The notes beneath the pieces are model-generated. The model had not been told where the DNA came from and did no database searches. It saw nothing but the letters and a program-made list of their open reading frames with translations. Of a stretch of 64,000 bases of DNA, positions 28,874 to 39,500 are shown piece by piece. Each line of letters starts with the position of its first letter. The first letter of the stretch is position 1. The DNA comes from Microbulbifer variabilis (GTDB lineage: Bacteria; Pseudomonadota; Gammaproteobacteria; Pseudomonadales; Cellvibrionaceae), in assembly GCF_023716485.1 (NCBI RefSeq), contig NZ_CP092418.1, positions 3,373,501-3,437,500 of the forward strand. The letters are read 5' to 3'. A program made the translations under genes and the position numbers.

Positions 28874-29659
28874 GTTTTCTCTCCATTGTTTTATTGTTTT
28901 TATCTACAACAACGGACTTATCGCAATCGGTACTGCCTTATCCCGCCGCTCTACTCTCTCAGTGGAGATTCCGACTTTGCGGGATTCCGATCCAAGACCG
29001 CGCTGATAAAGAGGCACAGAATTCGCATGTTTTCTGTGACTCAAACAGATTACAGGCTAGCCACGCCCGGTGGAAGTCTATTTATCGCGGATAACGATAA
29101 AAATAACTCAATTAGTCTGGAAAGTTCGTTGGAAGAGGAAAAACTAAATCCTGACTAAAAAAAAAGAACTAAACATGCACTATTTAAGTGCGAACTTTTA
29201 ACTCGCCCACACCCCAAATTCCCCTTAAAAAGTAAGGAATCAAAATTTATTTTTGTTAAGAGCAGCCAAGGCGTGAGTTAAATCTAGCTTGATGAATTTA
29301 AAAAATGCAGTAACGGCGAAATACAGGCTCAAACTTCGTTATCTTCAACATAAAAGACCTAGCAGTCAGCAAAATTACTCGGTTAATAGGCTAGATTTTT
29401 CTGGGTGTGGATACTGAGAAATGGTACCTTTGAATATTCTGTTAAAAAAGTGTGACACTAATTACAAATTTCTCCACTTTATACAAAAGTAAATTTGACC
29501 ATTAAGTCCGGCCATTTTATTGCCAGAAGTAACAAATTATTTTCACCTTATTAGTACATCGCAAACGACCCACTGGTAAGCTAGCCGAGCAATGCCCTAT
29601 CAATTTGTCAACTGCAAATGCAGCGCTAGGATGTATCCGATCCCTTAACCGCTTGCAGA
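28874..29659. other. Large AT-rich intergenic region
   Basis: About 786 bases between the TonB receptor start and the FtsH-like gene end. No strong gene or RNA is visible. One short plus-strand frame, 29027-29158 (43 codons), contains YRLATPGGSLFIAD, which faintly resembles the N-terminus of alpha/beta hydrolases and might be a decayed remnant. The rest is AT-rich and should contain the receptor promoter. Confidence 0.5.
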
Positions 29660-31618
29660 TCATGAGTCTGCTTTGCCCCCAAGTGTGATTACTTGATGCA
29701 TCTCAGAAGCATCGAGGGTTTCTTTTTCTAGTAGCGCTTGTGCTAGGGCATCAAGCTCCTTGCGATGGCCCTGTAGAAGATTCTGGACTTCCGCCTCTAT
29801 TGCGCTGACCAGGGCGATGACTTCGTCATCTATAATCTCAGAAGTATGCTCACTGAAATCTTTTTGCTGCGCCATTTCCTTACCAAGAAAGATATGCTCC
29901 TCCCCGCGCCGAAAGGCCACGGGTCCAAGTTTCTGACTCATACCCCAGTGCGTTACCATATGCTGGGCCAAGCGGGTGGCCTGCTTCAAATCGGACTCTG
30001 CCCCACTGCTGACTTCATTAAACACTACCTGCTCAGCCACCCTACCCCCCAACATCACACCGATGCGATCACGCAGGTAGCTCACTTTCATGTTGTGGTG
30101 ATTTTCTAGTGGAATCTGTTCTGTTGCACCGAGGCTGTGTCCCCTGGGAATGATAGTGGCTTTCTCCAACGGATCGGCATGGGGTAGTAGCATCGCAGTG
30201 AGGGCGTGGCCAGCCTCGTGATAGGCAACCGTCTTTCGATCTTCCTCCCCCATTATCACTTCCCGTTCGCCACCAAGTACTACTTTGTCCCTGGCCTGTA
30301 GCAGACAATCCATATCCACGGCTGTCCTATTTTGCCTGCCCGCCAACAACGCGGCTTCATTAATCAGGTTTTCCAAGTCCGCCCCGGCGAAACCCGCCGT
30401 TAAGGCAGCCAAGCGCTCCAGGTCGACTTCCCCATGTAGTGGGACATTCTTAGTGTGAATACTTAGGATGTCCCTTCGAGCAGGCCTATCCGGTAAATCC
30501 AGGGTGATCTTGCGATCAAAGCGTCCAGGGCGAAGCAGTGCCGCATCCAACACATCGGGACGGTTGGTTGCCGCTATCACAACCACCGCCTCCTGGGGAT
30601 CAAAGCCGTCCATCTCGCCGAGAATCTGATTCAGGGTTTGCTCACGTTCATCGTGTCCGCCTCCCAGACCCGTGCCGCGCGCCCGCCCTACTGAATCAAT
30701 TTCATCGATAAAAATGATTGCTGGAGCCTCTTTCTTGGCTTCAGCAAACATATCCCGCACCCGCGATGCCCCGACACCGACAAACATCTCTATAAACTCC
30801 GAACCACTGATACTGAAGAAGGGAGCATCACTCTCTCCTGCCAAAGCCTTGGCCATCAATGTTTTGCCTGTACCTGGGGGGCCCATCAGCAGAATACCGC
30901 GAGGAATCTTTGCCCCGAGTTTACGGTAGTGTTCAGGGTCTTTTAGGTAGCCGGCTATTTCTTGCAAGTCCCTCTTGGCATTGGCAAGGCCAGCCACATC
31001 AGCAAAAGTCACTTCGGATTCACTGCGTTCATAGCGTTTGGCCGGTGACCGGGCAAAACTGAATGGGTTGCCTGGGGTCATGGCGCCCATTCGGGCCTGC
31101 ATTCGACGCCCCAACCAAACCAGCAAGGCAATTATCAAAACCCACGGCAACAGCAAGATCGCCATCCTTTGCCAAAATCCGCCCTGGGATGATTCCGCTT
31201 CAATTATTACCTGCTGCTTTTCCAGTAAGGGCATTAACTCGGGGTCCTGCACCGGGGGTATGGTCGTCTCAAAGCGTTTTTCTTCTGGCTTCTGGGCTTT
31301 ATCTTTAGTCTCACTCTTTCCCTCGGGCTGCTTACTGGCTACTTGTTTGAAGACTCCGGTGATACGTTGTCCTTCAAAAAGTACACTGGCAATTTCCCCC
31401 TTGCTTAGCGCACTCTTAAAGTCACTGTAAGATAAAACCTCTCTTTCTGAACCAAACTGCCCATTCGAACAGTATTGAAGAGTGAGGATCACCAGGAAAA
31501 GGAGTACGACATACTGCAGCCAACCAAGTGGACTCTGCTGAGACTGGCCAGAGAGAGGGGAACCTGGCTCCTCGGCAGGTAACTTCTTCCCTTTCTCATC
31601 TTCATCCGCCATTGCCAT
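29660..31618 (-). CDS. FtsH-type membrane ATP-dependent zinc metalloprotease, stand-alone copy
   Basis: A 652-residue AAA+ protease anchored in the inner membrane by two segments (about 33-51 and 152-171). The AAA domain has Walker A GPPGTGKT (about 246-253), Walker [10 protein letters not shown] and an arginine finger region; the protease domain has the zinc motif HEAGH (467-471). It degrades misfolded membrane and regulatory proteins. It is not next to rlmE or folP, the usual ftsH setting, so it is probably a second FtsH. The first ATG (31618) follows GAGA by four bases; another ATG two codons later is possible. A TTG at 31687 would add 23 residues. Confidence 0.92.
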   Translation of the reverse strand: MAMADEDEKGKKLPAEEPGSPLSGQSQQSPLGWLQYVVLLFLVILTLQYCSNGQFGSEREVLSYSDFKSALSKGEIASVLFEGQRITGVFKQVASKQPEGKSETKDKAQKPEEKRFETTIPPVQDPELMPLLEKQQVIIEAESSQGGFWQRMAILLLPWVLIIALLVWLGRRMQARMGAMTPGNPFSFARSPAKRYERSESEVTFADVAGLANAKRDLQEIAGYLKDPEHYRKLGAKIPRGILLMGPPGTGKTLMAKALAGESDAPFFSISGSEFIEMFVGVGASRVRDMFAEAKKEAPAIIFIDEIDSVGRARGTGLGGGHDEREQTLNQILGEMDGFDPQEAVVVIAATNRPDVLDAALLRPGRFDRKITLDLPDRPARRDILSIHTKNVPLHGEVDLERLAALTAGFAGADLENLINEAALLAGRQNRTAVDMDCLLQARDKVVLGGEREVIMGEEDRKTVAYHEAGHALTAMLLPHADPLEKATIIPRGHSLGATEQIPLENHHNMKVSYLRDRIGVMLGGRVAEQVVFNEVSSGAESDLKQATRLAQHMVTHWGMSQKLGPVAFRRGEEHIFLGKEMAQQKDFSEHTSEIIDDEVIALVSAIEAEVQNLLQGHRKELDALAQALLEKETLDASEMHQVITLGGKADS

Positions 31619-31944
31619 AAGATCTCTTTGATATTGGGGTAGCCTACTATCCAAAAATTGAAGCGCAGTCCCTTTATGCTGGAACAATCAGTATAGTTCT
31701 CCGCCAACTATGCTGAGCCGGCATATGTATAGGCCCATAAAGCCTCGGGCTAACGAATGAGGGCGGCGCTCAGCGGTCTCAATCAACCCCACCTAAAGGC
31801 CTGTAACAACTATTGTTAAAAAGAACTTGCAAACTCTCGTTCCACGCGGCAAAATTCGCGCCCTGTCGAACTCTCTGGCCCTGCGCCAAGGGGCGAAAAA
31901 GTTCGATAAGTTGCGGATTTTTAAAGGATTTTCCTTAAAAGCAG
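31619..31944. other. Intergenic region upstream of tRNA-Arg
   Basis: About 326 bases between the FtsH-like start and the tRNA promoter. It must contain the promoter of the protease gene. I see no gene, but two small AT-rich blocks near 31801-31830 and 31915-31940. Confidence 0.4.
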
Positions 31945-31973
31945 TTGACTTAAGCAAATCAACTGACTATAGT
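31945..31973 (+). promoter_or_regulatory. Sigma-70 promoter of tRNA-Arg
   Basis: TTGACT (31945-31950) and TATAGT (31968-31973) are separated by exactly 17 bases. The tRNA begins 14 bases after the -10 box. The GC-rich spacer after the -10 (tcgcaccc) resembles a stringent-response discriminator. Confidence 0.85.
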
Positions 31974-31986
31974 TCGCACCCATAAC

Positions 31987-32063
31987 GCGCTCGTAGCTCA
32001 GCTGGATAGAGTACCTGGCTACGAACCAGGCGGTCGGAGGTTCGAATCCTCCCGAGCGCGCCA
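31987..32063 (+). tRNA. tRNA-Arg (anticodon ACG)
   Basis: A 77-base cloverleaf: acceptor stem gcgctcg / cgagcgc with discriminator G and an encoded CCA end, anticodon stem cctgg / ccagg with loop ctacgaa (anticodon ACG, 32021-32023) and a TpsiC loop ttcgaatc. ACG would be deaminated to ICG and read CGU, CGC and CGA codons. It is preceded by a good promoter and followed by a strong terminator, so it is a single-gene transcript. Confidence 0.96.
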
Positions 32064-32066
32064 TAC

Positions 32067-32107
32067 AAAAAGGGCCTGTAACGCAAGTTACAGGCCCTTT
32101 TTATTTT
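32067..32107 (+). terminator. Intrinsic terminator of tRNA-Arg
   Basis: A 16-bp perfect stem (aaaaagggcctgtaac / gttacaggcccttttt) with a GCAA tetraloop and a T-rich tail (tttttattttt). It lies four bases after the tRNA. Confidence 0.92.
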
Positions 32108-32259
32108 TCTGACTTTTTACCTACCTTATAGCTAACAACCTTCAGCTAAGTTAGCTGGCAAGATAGCCGAGCTTGGCTAGTCCCTGAAAAATTGAAAGAG
32201 CCTTGATAACAACCGAGGCCCCTTCACTCGCCGTACAATACGGAGATTCTCACACCTGC

Positions 32260-33024
32260 TTACTTGCAGATATTCTCCTTCTGTACAACATCATATTTCT
32301 TCAACAACTCCTGATAGCGGCCACTGCTGCACAGCTTGGCAAGCCCACTATTGAAATCATCGCGCACCTTCTGATCACGGAACCCTACACGGAAATCGGT
32401 AATTGGAACGAAGATCGGGAAAAGATTAACCTGATCCATTTTATGTCCCATTTTATTACTCAAATGCTTAAACAGCTCCATATCTACAACCGCCACCACG
32501 TCTTTCATTTTCCAAAATTGAGCGACAAGATCGGGGGCTGTTGGAGCCTGAATAATATTCTGGCGCTGCGTACCATTGGGTCCATACATCTTTTCAAATT
32601 CCGGCCCTAAGTCCATAGGCCCTCCCTGCCAAGTAATCACCTTCTTACCGGCCAAATCAGCAATGCTATCAATTTTCATTTTATCGGTAGCTTTGGTAAT
32701 CGCGTAATTGGCAAAACTGATCATGTTATTAGAGTAAAAAAGACCATCATCTTTCTTCATCACATTAACAGCTGCCTGTACTTTACCCTGCTCAAGGGCT
32801 GGGGCTGTCTCTGCAAAACCCATCTGTTCAAACTGCACCGAATACCCAGGCAGCGCTTCCCGTACAATATCGACCTCCAGGCCACTGGTAGCATTGTTGA
32901 TCACATAGGGGGGAGCATCGCCAGCTATTGCCACCTTTAAGGGTGTGCCGCCCGATTGGGCAACCGCCTGAACAAGAACACCGAACATCAGCCCGAGAAA
33001 AACAACAACGGAGCGCATACGCAT
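32260..33024 (-). CDS. Periplasmic solute-binding protein (SBP_bac_3 family)
   Basis: A 254-residue protein with a signal peptide (about 1-22, ending AVA-Q) and a type-2 periplasmic binding fold (LKVAIAGDAPPYVINNATSGLEVDIVREAL at the start). The DLAGKKVITWQGG motif marks the second lobe. It would bind a small polar molecule such as an amino acid or organic acid. No transporter genes are next to it, so it may serve a sensor or a distant ABC permease. I chose the ATG at 33024 because GGAG lies six bases upstream; ATGs at 33030 and 33018 are alternatives. Confidence 0.82.
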   Translation of the reverse strand: MRMRSVVVFLGLMFGVLVQAVAQSGGTPLKVAIAGDAPPYVINNATSGLEVDIVREALPGYSVQFEQMGFAETAPALEQGKVQAAVNVMKKDDGLFYSNNMISFANYAITKATDKMKIDSIADLAGKKVITWQGGPMDLGPEFEKMYGPNGTQRQNIIQAPTAPDLVAQFWKMKDVVAVVDMELFKHLSNKMGHKMDQVNLFPIFVPITDFRVGFRDQKVRDDFNSGLAKLCSSGRYQELLKKYDVVQKENICK

Positions 33025-33357
33025 AACCATCTCCAAAGCGACAGAAAAATCACCCAGACGCCCTAAGTGTTGACACCGAATAGCTATTTATCAAGTCGCA
33101 TCTTTCCACCATAGAAACAGACTTATACTCAGCCACCCCCTATGCCAGACATATTTTCTAGCCAAAGAACTTGAAAACGGCACGTAATCCCCCCAACTCA
33201 GAAAATAGTATAGCGGTATGGCTATAGACCCCTATTGGAAAACTCTCAACATCAATCTTTTTCCTGAGAACTGCAAAGTCAAACTTGTATTTTGCTCAAC
33301 TAGGTTTATACCCCCCCCGCTGGAATCCCATAGAGACTGAAGCAAAGGCCAGCCAGT
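33025..33357. other. Intergenic region
   Basis: About 333 bases between divergent genes. No terminator is visible. It should contain the promoter of the solute-binding protein gene and possibly that of the small hypothetical plus-strand gene. A run of eight C residues lies at about 33311. Confidence 0.4.
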
Positions 33358-33777
33358 ATGGTATCGATTCAGAAACAACTCACTAAATATAAAAGAACTC
33401 TACACAATACAGATGATCGCAATAATCTGACAATCCTAGACTCACAATTGAACACTGAGTTTCGAGAAGTAAGAAAGCCTGGTCGCAGCTTTAATGTTAA
33501 ATCGATAGCCTCAATGGTACAGATGGAGAAAAACTGCAAGTGGATAGCTCACAGTCAAGATCATAAATACATAACACTCTCCGCCCCCCTTCGGTTACGT
33601 CTTTATCGGACCGCACACAACGATCGGCAGGAAAATTTCTATGAGTTCTGCAAGCTACCCTCTATTTGGGTATTCAATAAACGGCAGAAACAAATAAAGT
33701 ACCATCAAGGTACGACCTGTGAAACTTTTTCAATAGACGAGAATAATTTAGCCAGACAGCAGGCACATAATCTATGA
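33358..33777 (+). CDS. Small hypothetical protein overlapping the MtfA-like gene
   Basis: A 139-codon frame with AAGG about ten bases before its ATG and a four-base ATGA overlap with the peptidase gene downstream. The product is basic, rich in Lys, Arg, Asn and Gln, with no signal peptide or membrane segment, and I recognise no family. The overlap suggests translation coupling, but the base composition is AT-rich and irregular and no conserved motif is visible. It may be a real orphan gene or chance. Confidence 0.4.
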   Translation: MVSIQKQLTKYKRTLHNTDDRNNLTILDSQLNTEFREVRKPGRSFNVKSIASMVQMEKNCKWIAHSQDHKYITLSAPLRLRLYRTAHNDRQENFYEFCKLPSIWVFNKRQKQIKYHQGTTCETFSIDENNLARQQAHNL

Positions 33778-34631
33778 GCGCTTTTATTGCAATTATCCTG
33801 TTCGCCCTGGCAATTTGGTTAATACCGATTATTTATCGCCGCTGGCGCATCAACTATCGACGTGCACAAGTACTGACTCAGGAGCAGTTACAGCTTCTCA
33901 AGGAAGCGCTTCCTCTATATCACGATCTAAATAGTGGCCAGCAGAAAGAACTACGTGGAAATATCGCACTTTTTCTTCATGACAAAGAATTTGTCGGCTG
34001 CGACGGCTTACAAGTGAATGAAAAAATGAAAGTCACGATCGCCGCCCATGCATGCCTTCTACTGCTCGGTCGTAAAAACGAGTGTTACCCCAACCTCTAC
34101 ACCTTACTACTCTATCCTGACACTTACGTTGCCCAGGAAACTCACAGAGAGGGTTTTATAGAGACCCACAAGCACAGCGCACGGGAAGGCGAGGCACACT
34201 ATCGCGGCCCCGTAGTGCTCTCCTGGGGTGATTTGGAGGAAGATTTAGAGTTCCCTCAGCGAGGACACAATGTCGCTTTACATGAATTTGCCCATAAAGT
34301 AGATGAGGAAGATGGCTACTTTGATGGCCGCCCACTCTTTGAGAAGTCCAACGATGGCGACAACTGGGCTGCAGTAATGAGCCAGGAATTCCATCGTTTG
34401 CGCCAAAAAGCTGAATTTGGCCAGCTCCCCGGTGACAGCCCTTCCGTGCTGGATTTATATGGAGCCCAATCGCCCGCTGAATTTTTTGCTGTAGCCACTG
34501 AGAGCTTTTACACCATCCCCATTGCTATGCGCTCCCTACATCCAGAGCTCTACAGGGAACTGAGCCGCTTCTATCGACTGGACCCAGCAACACTGGTCGG
34601 AGGAAAAGCAGATAGTTCTCCAGGGCTATAA
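33774..34631 (+). CDS. mtfA: MtfA-family zinc-dependent peptidase (M90)
   Basis: A 285-residue protein with an N-terminal membrane segment (about 2-20) and the M90 peptidase domain. The zinc motif HEFAH (about 169-173) is intact, followed by KVDEEDGYFDGRP and a third ligand region (AQSPAEFFAVATESFY). E. coli MtfA binds the Mlc repressor and has aminopeptidase-like activity. Unlike MtfA of E. coli this protein carries a membrane anchor, which is common in other gammaproteobacteria. It overlaps a small unknown frame by four bases. Confidence 0.9.
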   Translation: MSAFIAIILFALAIWLIPIIYRRWRINYRRAQVLTQEQLQLLKEALPLYHDLNSGQQKELRGNIALFLHDKEFVGCDGLQVNEKMKVTIAAHACLLLLGRKNECYPNLYTLLLYPDTYVAQETHREGFIETHKHSAREGEAHYRGPVVLSWGDLEEDLEFPQRGHNVALHEFAHKVDEEDGYFDGRPLFEKSNDGDNWAAVMSQEFHRLRQKAEFGQLPGDSPSVLDLYGAQSPAEFFAVATESFYTIPIAMRSLHPELYRELSRFYRLDPATLVGGKADSSPGL

Positions 34632-34737
34632 CTCTCTCTCTTTAAATTCAACATAGAAATACAATAAGCTAGTGGCAGCTTATAAAAGAAAAATGATATC
34701 GAGCATAATTCCAGAAAACTAATGCCAGGAAGTATCA

Positions 34738-35316
34738 ATGGAAGCAATTGAGAAAGCGCTTAGCTTTATTATCGAAATAGAGAAGCTCAAAGACGTTCAA
34801 CGGAAAACAAAACCAGTGGGATTGAATCGCTTCGAAAACTCCGCAGAGCACAGCTGGCATGCCTGTCTATGCGCGCTAATTTTGAAAGATTATTCAAATG
34901 ACCCAATTGATATAAACCGGGTTTTAAAAATGCTACTAATACATGATCTTGGGGAAATTGATGCAGGGGATACCATAATCTACTCAAGTGAAACAAACGA
35001 GGCAAAGACTAAAGAAAAGAAAGGGTTAGAACGACTATTATCATTATTACCTGGAAGTATGAATATAGAATTGATGAAATTATGGGAGGAATTCGAGTCT
35101 GGAGAAACGGCTGACGCCCGATTTGCCAAGGCCATTGACCGAATCCCTCCCCTACTACATAACATTTATGGTGAGGGACACAGTTGGAAACAATACGGTA
35201 TCACCAAGGATCAAATATTTTCTTTAAACGCACGTATTGGAAAGGGTAGTGAAAAACTTTGGTCTGAGATTAGTAGCATGCTAGAGGGGGCAATCAAAGA
35301 TGGCATCCTCAAGTAA
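34738..35316 (+). CDS. HD-domain phosphohydrolase (HDDC2/YfbR-like)
   Basis: A 192-residue protein of the HD superfamily. The metal ligands are visible: His and Glu-His in SAEHSWHACL (about 36-45), the HD pair in LLIHDLGEIDAGD (about 66-78) and a distal Asp in AKAIDRIPPLLHN. The layout matches HDDC2 and YfbR-type 5'-deoxynucleotidases, which remove phosphate from deoxynucleoside monophosphates. It starts at an ATG preceded by AGGAAG. Substrate is an inference. Confidence 0.85.
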   Translation: MEAIEKALSFIIEIEKLKDVQRKTKPVGLNRFENSAEHSWHACLCALILKDYSNDPIDINRVLKMLLIHDLGEIDAGDTIIYSSETNEAKTKEKKGLERLLSLLPGSMNIELMKLWEEFESGETADARFAKAIDRIPPLLHNIYGEGHSWKQYGITKDQIFSLNARIGKGSEKLWSEISSMLEGAIKDGILK

Positions 35317-35481
35317 GGGCCTACCTGAATAGGATCAAGAATATAAATTTGAGCCATGGGCTTCCCACAGGGTAATGCTCAACCACCTTAGCCTGTTCTA
35401 CAATCAATACCATTCTTGTATAGCTTCCCCTGATTGCTACCAATATCTGAATAGTTTCCAACTCCTTCTGGAATAAAAATC

Positions 35482-36270
35482 GTGCCAAAAGTAGCCCTGC
35501 CAATCCTCGGAGCCTTTATTCTTTTTTTGTTCCACACCGCATCAGCCAATTCGCCTATTAAGTGCCAACCCTTATTTAACCATCAGGATGATAAGGTTGC
35601 TCAATACAATAGGTGCACCCAAATTGACTTCCAACCCAGTAGTATCGACGGATCGGCAACGATCATAATGCGGCGCAATAGCAAGGGGGCTTGTGCCTAT
35701 ACCACAGCTGTCCAATGTGGCAATAAAAACATACAGATGAAGGAAATTGCTGCGATAGATTTCAAGATCTCTATTCCTGCGGGCAAATGTAACCCAACCG
35801 AGTGGATTGCTGTATACATGTTCCCCTGGTGTGGAGAATCAGGGGGATGTTGGAGCGGCGGGGAACGAGAAGTGGACTTTGTAGAAACAATGGGCCCCAA
35901 TGGCCCCGGTGACCTAGCCTCCAATTGGGGAGGTCGCGCCAAGCAGGCAGAGTGGATCAACCAACATGGCGCCATCAGAGTCGATAGTGGCACTAGCCAG
36001 CATATCACTTTTACTTCCAGCCAAGTTCTCTCAGGACCCAAAAGCGGCACTTATCAATGGGACATTCGAGTGTGTGCCCCTTCGGCGACAAAGTGTGAAA
36101 ACACTAATCAACTCTGGCATGCTTACCGTGAGAAAGGCCCGACTATTTTTGATGAGTCGATGATGATCGTTATTGACAACTGGGGAGTTAATCACCCACC
36201 TAGAGAGGGCTGCACTTTAGAGGTTACAAATATGCTAATCACTAAACACTTGAGGTCATCTAAAGAGTAG
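35482..36270 (+). CDS. Secreted protein with a GH16-like ExDxxE motif
   Basis: A 262-residue protein beginning with GTG and a signal peptide (about 1-22, LFHTASANS). It has at least nine cysteines after the signal, so disulfides are likely. The segment GGEREVDFVETMG (127-138) contains Glu130-Val-Asp132-Phe-Val-Glu135, the ExDxxE pattern of GH16 glycoside hydrolases such as laminarinases and agarases. The preceding Cys/Gly/Trp-rich stretch and the following IIDNWG-like terminus also recall a concanavalin-type fold. I do not recognise a characterised family, so the enzymatic role is a hypothesis. It could be a polysaccharide-binding protein or a chance match. Confidence 0.65.
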   Translation: MPKVALPILGAFILFLFHTASANSPIKCQPLFNHQDDKVAQYNRCTQIDFQPSSIDGSATIIMRRNSKGACAYTTAVQCGNKNIQMKEIAAIDFKISIPAGKCNPTEWIAVYMFPWCGESGGCWSGGEREVDFVETMGPNGPGDLASNWGGRAKQAEWINQHGAIRVDSGTSQHITFTSSQVLSGPKSGTYQWDIRVCAPSATKCENTNQLWHAYREKGPTIFDESMMIVIDNWGVNHPPREGCTLEVTNMLITKHLRSSKE

Positions 36271-36502
36271 GCAAAATTCTGAACATCCTTACCATTTTCC
36301 AAAAAAAGGGAGTAATTCAGCCATTTACCTATATATAGTCTTTGAGAATATCAAAAACTCAAAAAACTGATTAAATAATTGAATCATTCTATGATCCAGC
36401 CAAAAGTTCTTTTTACGAAAAGACTTAAATAAAGCGAGTTATCAGCCGCTAAGTCGAAAACAAGCCCTTTCATTCTTATTGATAACTTTTAACCGTCGCA
36501 AA

Positions 36503-39500
36503 TTAATAATCCTTCTTCCACTGCAATTCCACACTACCAGAACCACTATCGCCCTCGTCCGCTGTTTTAAACTCCAGATTAAGGTCTTCGCCTATCTCTA
36601 TCTGCATTTCTGCTTGCCAGGGGCTTAGTGGATCGGTACTACGTTGCAACTCTACATAGATACGGTTGGTAATATATTTTCCCAGGCTCAGAGCATACTC
36701 ATCCCCCTCATCACCTTCCTCTTGCTCAATATTCAGAGTATCCAGCCGCAACAATTCCCGGGTTTTGGCTACCGGGTCTAACACAGCGCGTCCGGTTTGC
36801 AAGCTGCGAACCACACTCACTAAACGCACCGCCTGCAGCGGAGAAATATCTGACAAGGACTTACCAAACAACAGCTGAGCTAAGATTTCATCCTGGGAAG
36901 CTGAGGGATCAGAGCTGAAAGTAATATCCATATCTGTTGCAGAACCAGAAATATTTGCAGTGATTTCACCGTCGCTATATTTGTAAACGCCTTCGACAAA
37001 TACAGCCACTTCGTTATTTTCAAAGCGTACCTCCCCTTCCTGCAAATTAAATTTCTTACCTAGTAGATCAAAGCTACCTCTCACAATGGTCAGTTTTCCT
37101 GAAGCCTCGGGTTTGGCCGCAGTTCCACGAATATCCACCTGACCACGCAGTTGGGAGTTAAGCCCCAGACCACGCACATAAGATTGCTGGTCTAAAACCA
37201 CTTCCACCCCCAGGTTAATCTTACTGAGTAGCGGTGGAGCGCGCTCCACTTGCGGGCCATCCACCTGGACTTCTACCACCTGGATTTCCGGAACACTGCT
37301 ACCGATCCACTGTTCAATCTGTACCGCTAATGGACGTAAAGTAAAGCGCCCGGTAATTTCCGCATCCTGGCTGGAGCCGGACAGAATTGCCTCTCCCGAA
37401 ATGGCACCGCGCACCCCCGGAGTATTTAACAAGTGTGCTCTATTTAGGTTTAAATTGAGGCTCATCTGTGGTGGCGACTGCTCAGGGAAGAACACCGCTC
37501 CTCCCAGGTTAATCGTACCGCCATCCACAACAGTGGCACTGCCACGCTCAATACGCCATTCCTCTGGTGTAAGGCGCATATAAAAATCGATATCGGCAAT
37601 GCGCGTGTGACTGGGCCGGTGCTCATAGCTGGCCCCGCTGAGTTCTATCGCACCATTGAGCCGGGGCTCGCCAAGCGTGCCTGCACCATCAGCAGAGAAA
37701 CTCAACAGGCCCCGCATAACATTCACCCTCGGGTCCATAAACTCCGCAACCACAGACAAGTCTGCAGTACCATCACTGACCAACTGCAGGGGAACATCAC
37801 TTATAGGTCCAGATGGGTTATCTGCGAACAATCGCTCCATTATGGGTGTAATAAGCAGGCTAGCGCTGCTATCTACTGCGCGTCGATTGCCATGATCAGC
37901 TACCAGAGACACTTGCAACTCACCGCCCTCGGTATACCACTCCAGGGCCATAGAGAGCGGCTGTACCTGAACCCGCCCTTTTTCCCTGCCTGGCATATAG
38001 CCGCTGAGACGCAGATCGCCCTCAAGCTGTGGCTGACGTGGGCTACCGGTGATACTCGCATGCAGGGTGATATCCCCTTGATCGGGGATATTAAATGCTA
38101 CCTCACGGGAGAGATCTTCCAGAGAAGCCCTACCTAAAACTTGCAGGTCCAGACGTTGTTCATTGAGGCTGCCATGGACCGACAATTGGTTACGTCCCGC
38201 CCACAAAAACTCCAGCCCCTCAACAATCAAACTCTTATCGGCATAATCCAGAGCGCCCTGCAGCACCCAGGGCTCATAGCGGTAACCGCCCTGCGCCAGC
38301 ACACTGGCCCTTACCTCCGGGTTAGTAAGCGCCCCACTAATTTCTCCATCCAGACTCAGCTCACCCTCCATAGTACTGGGCAATACTGCTCCAAACACTT
38401 CCACCAAGCTCAAGGGTAAGTTACGCACATTCACTCCCACCTGGAGCTGGTCCCGTTTAGGCTCAATTACTCCCTGCGCCTCCACCAATACGACGCCCTG
38501 CTTCCCCAGACGCTGTGCTTCCTCGGCCAGGGCTGTCAGGCGACTCGCGCTCTGCTCAGGCTGTACCGCGCCCTTGGCGATACCTGGGATAATCACTGGC
38601 GATTGCGGGCCCTGAAACTGTCGTGAACCAAAGTAGTTCATGGTGCCGTTGGCAAAGAGTTCCAGTCGCAAGCCTTGCAGGTCAATTTTTTCCAGGTTTC
38701 CGCTGGCATCACCTTTCAGGTTATAGCGGTATTCTTGAACCAGACCATCGGATTCCAGGCTGGCATTCAAGTAGGGATTAGACCAAGGGCCCTCGACACC
38801 CAGCAGCCCCTTTAAACCCAGGCTAACCCCCTGTGCAGAGACAAATCCGAGATCTTCATAGGGGCTGAGGTTGCGAATATCCAAATGCAGCTGCAAATTC
38901 AGTGTTTTTGCCTCGATATCCACCGAGCCCCCACCGAATACATTCAGCTTTTCCCCCACCAAGCTCAGATCAGTAATTGTCAGCCCCTGTAAATTACCCT
39001 TCACCTTGCCCGTCAACTCATTTTGTAGGCCTCGGTAAGCGGTAACAGCACTCACATCCCCATCAAAAACCGGCTTGTCCCATGGCCCTTTTATCTGTAG
39101 CTGAAGTTGATGCAGGGTCCCAGAGAAGTCATCGGGGATTTTTAGTGCTTCTGTTTGCGGTAAAGCAGATAGCAATCGACGAATCTCTTCAACCCCCAGC
39201 TCTTGCGCCGCTACATTGATGTCCAGGGACTTGTTGTCGGTATCAATAGCGCCCGCCGTACGAATTTGCGCACCGGCAAACGCCAGTCGAAGGGACTCCA
39301 ACAGAATAACCCCCTGATCAGTATTCACCTCACCCAGCAGACTCAGTGGCTGCTCCCGATAGTGACTATTCAGCTCAATCTGACCAGAGATACTGGGTAG
39401 TGGCAGTGTACCGGATAGGGTTAAATCAGCACTAAACCAGCCGCTGTGTAATACATCTTGCCAAGGGCGGGAGAGGGTAATTGGCAGGCGGTTGAGGTGA

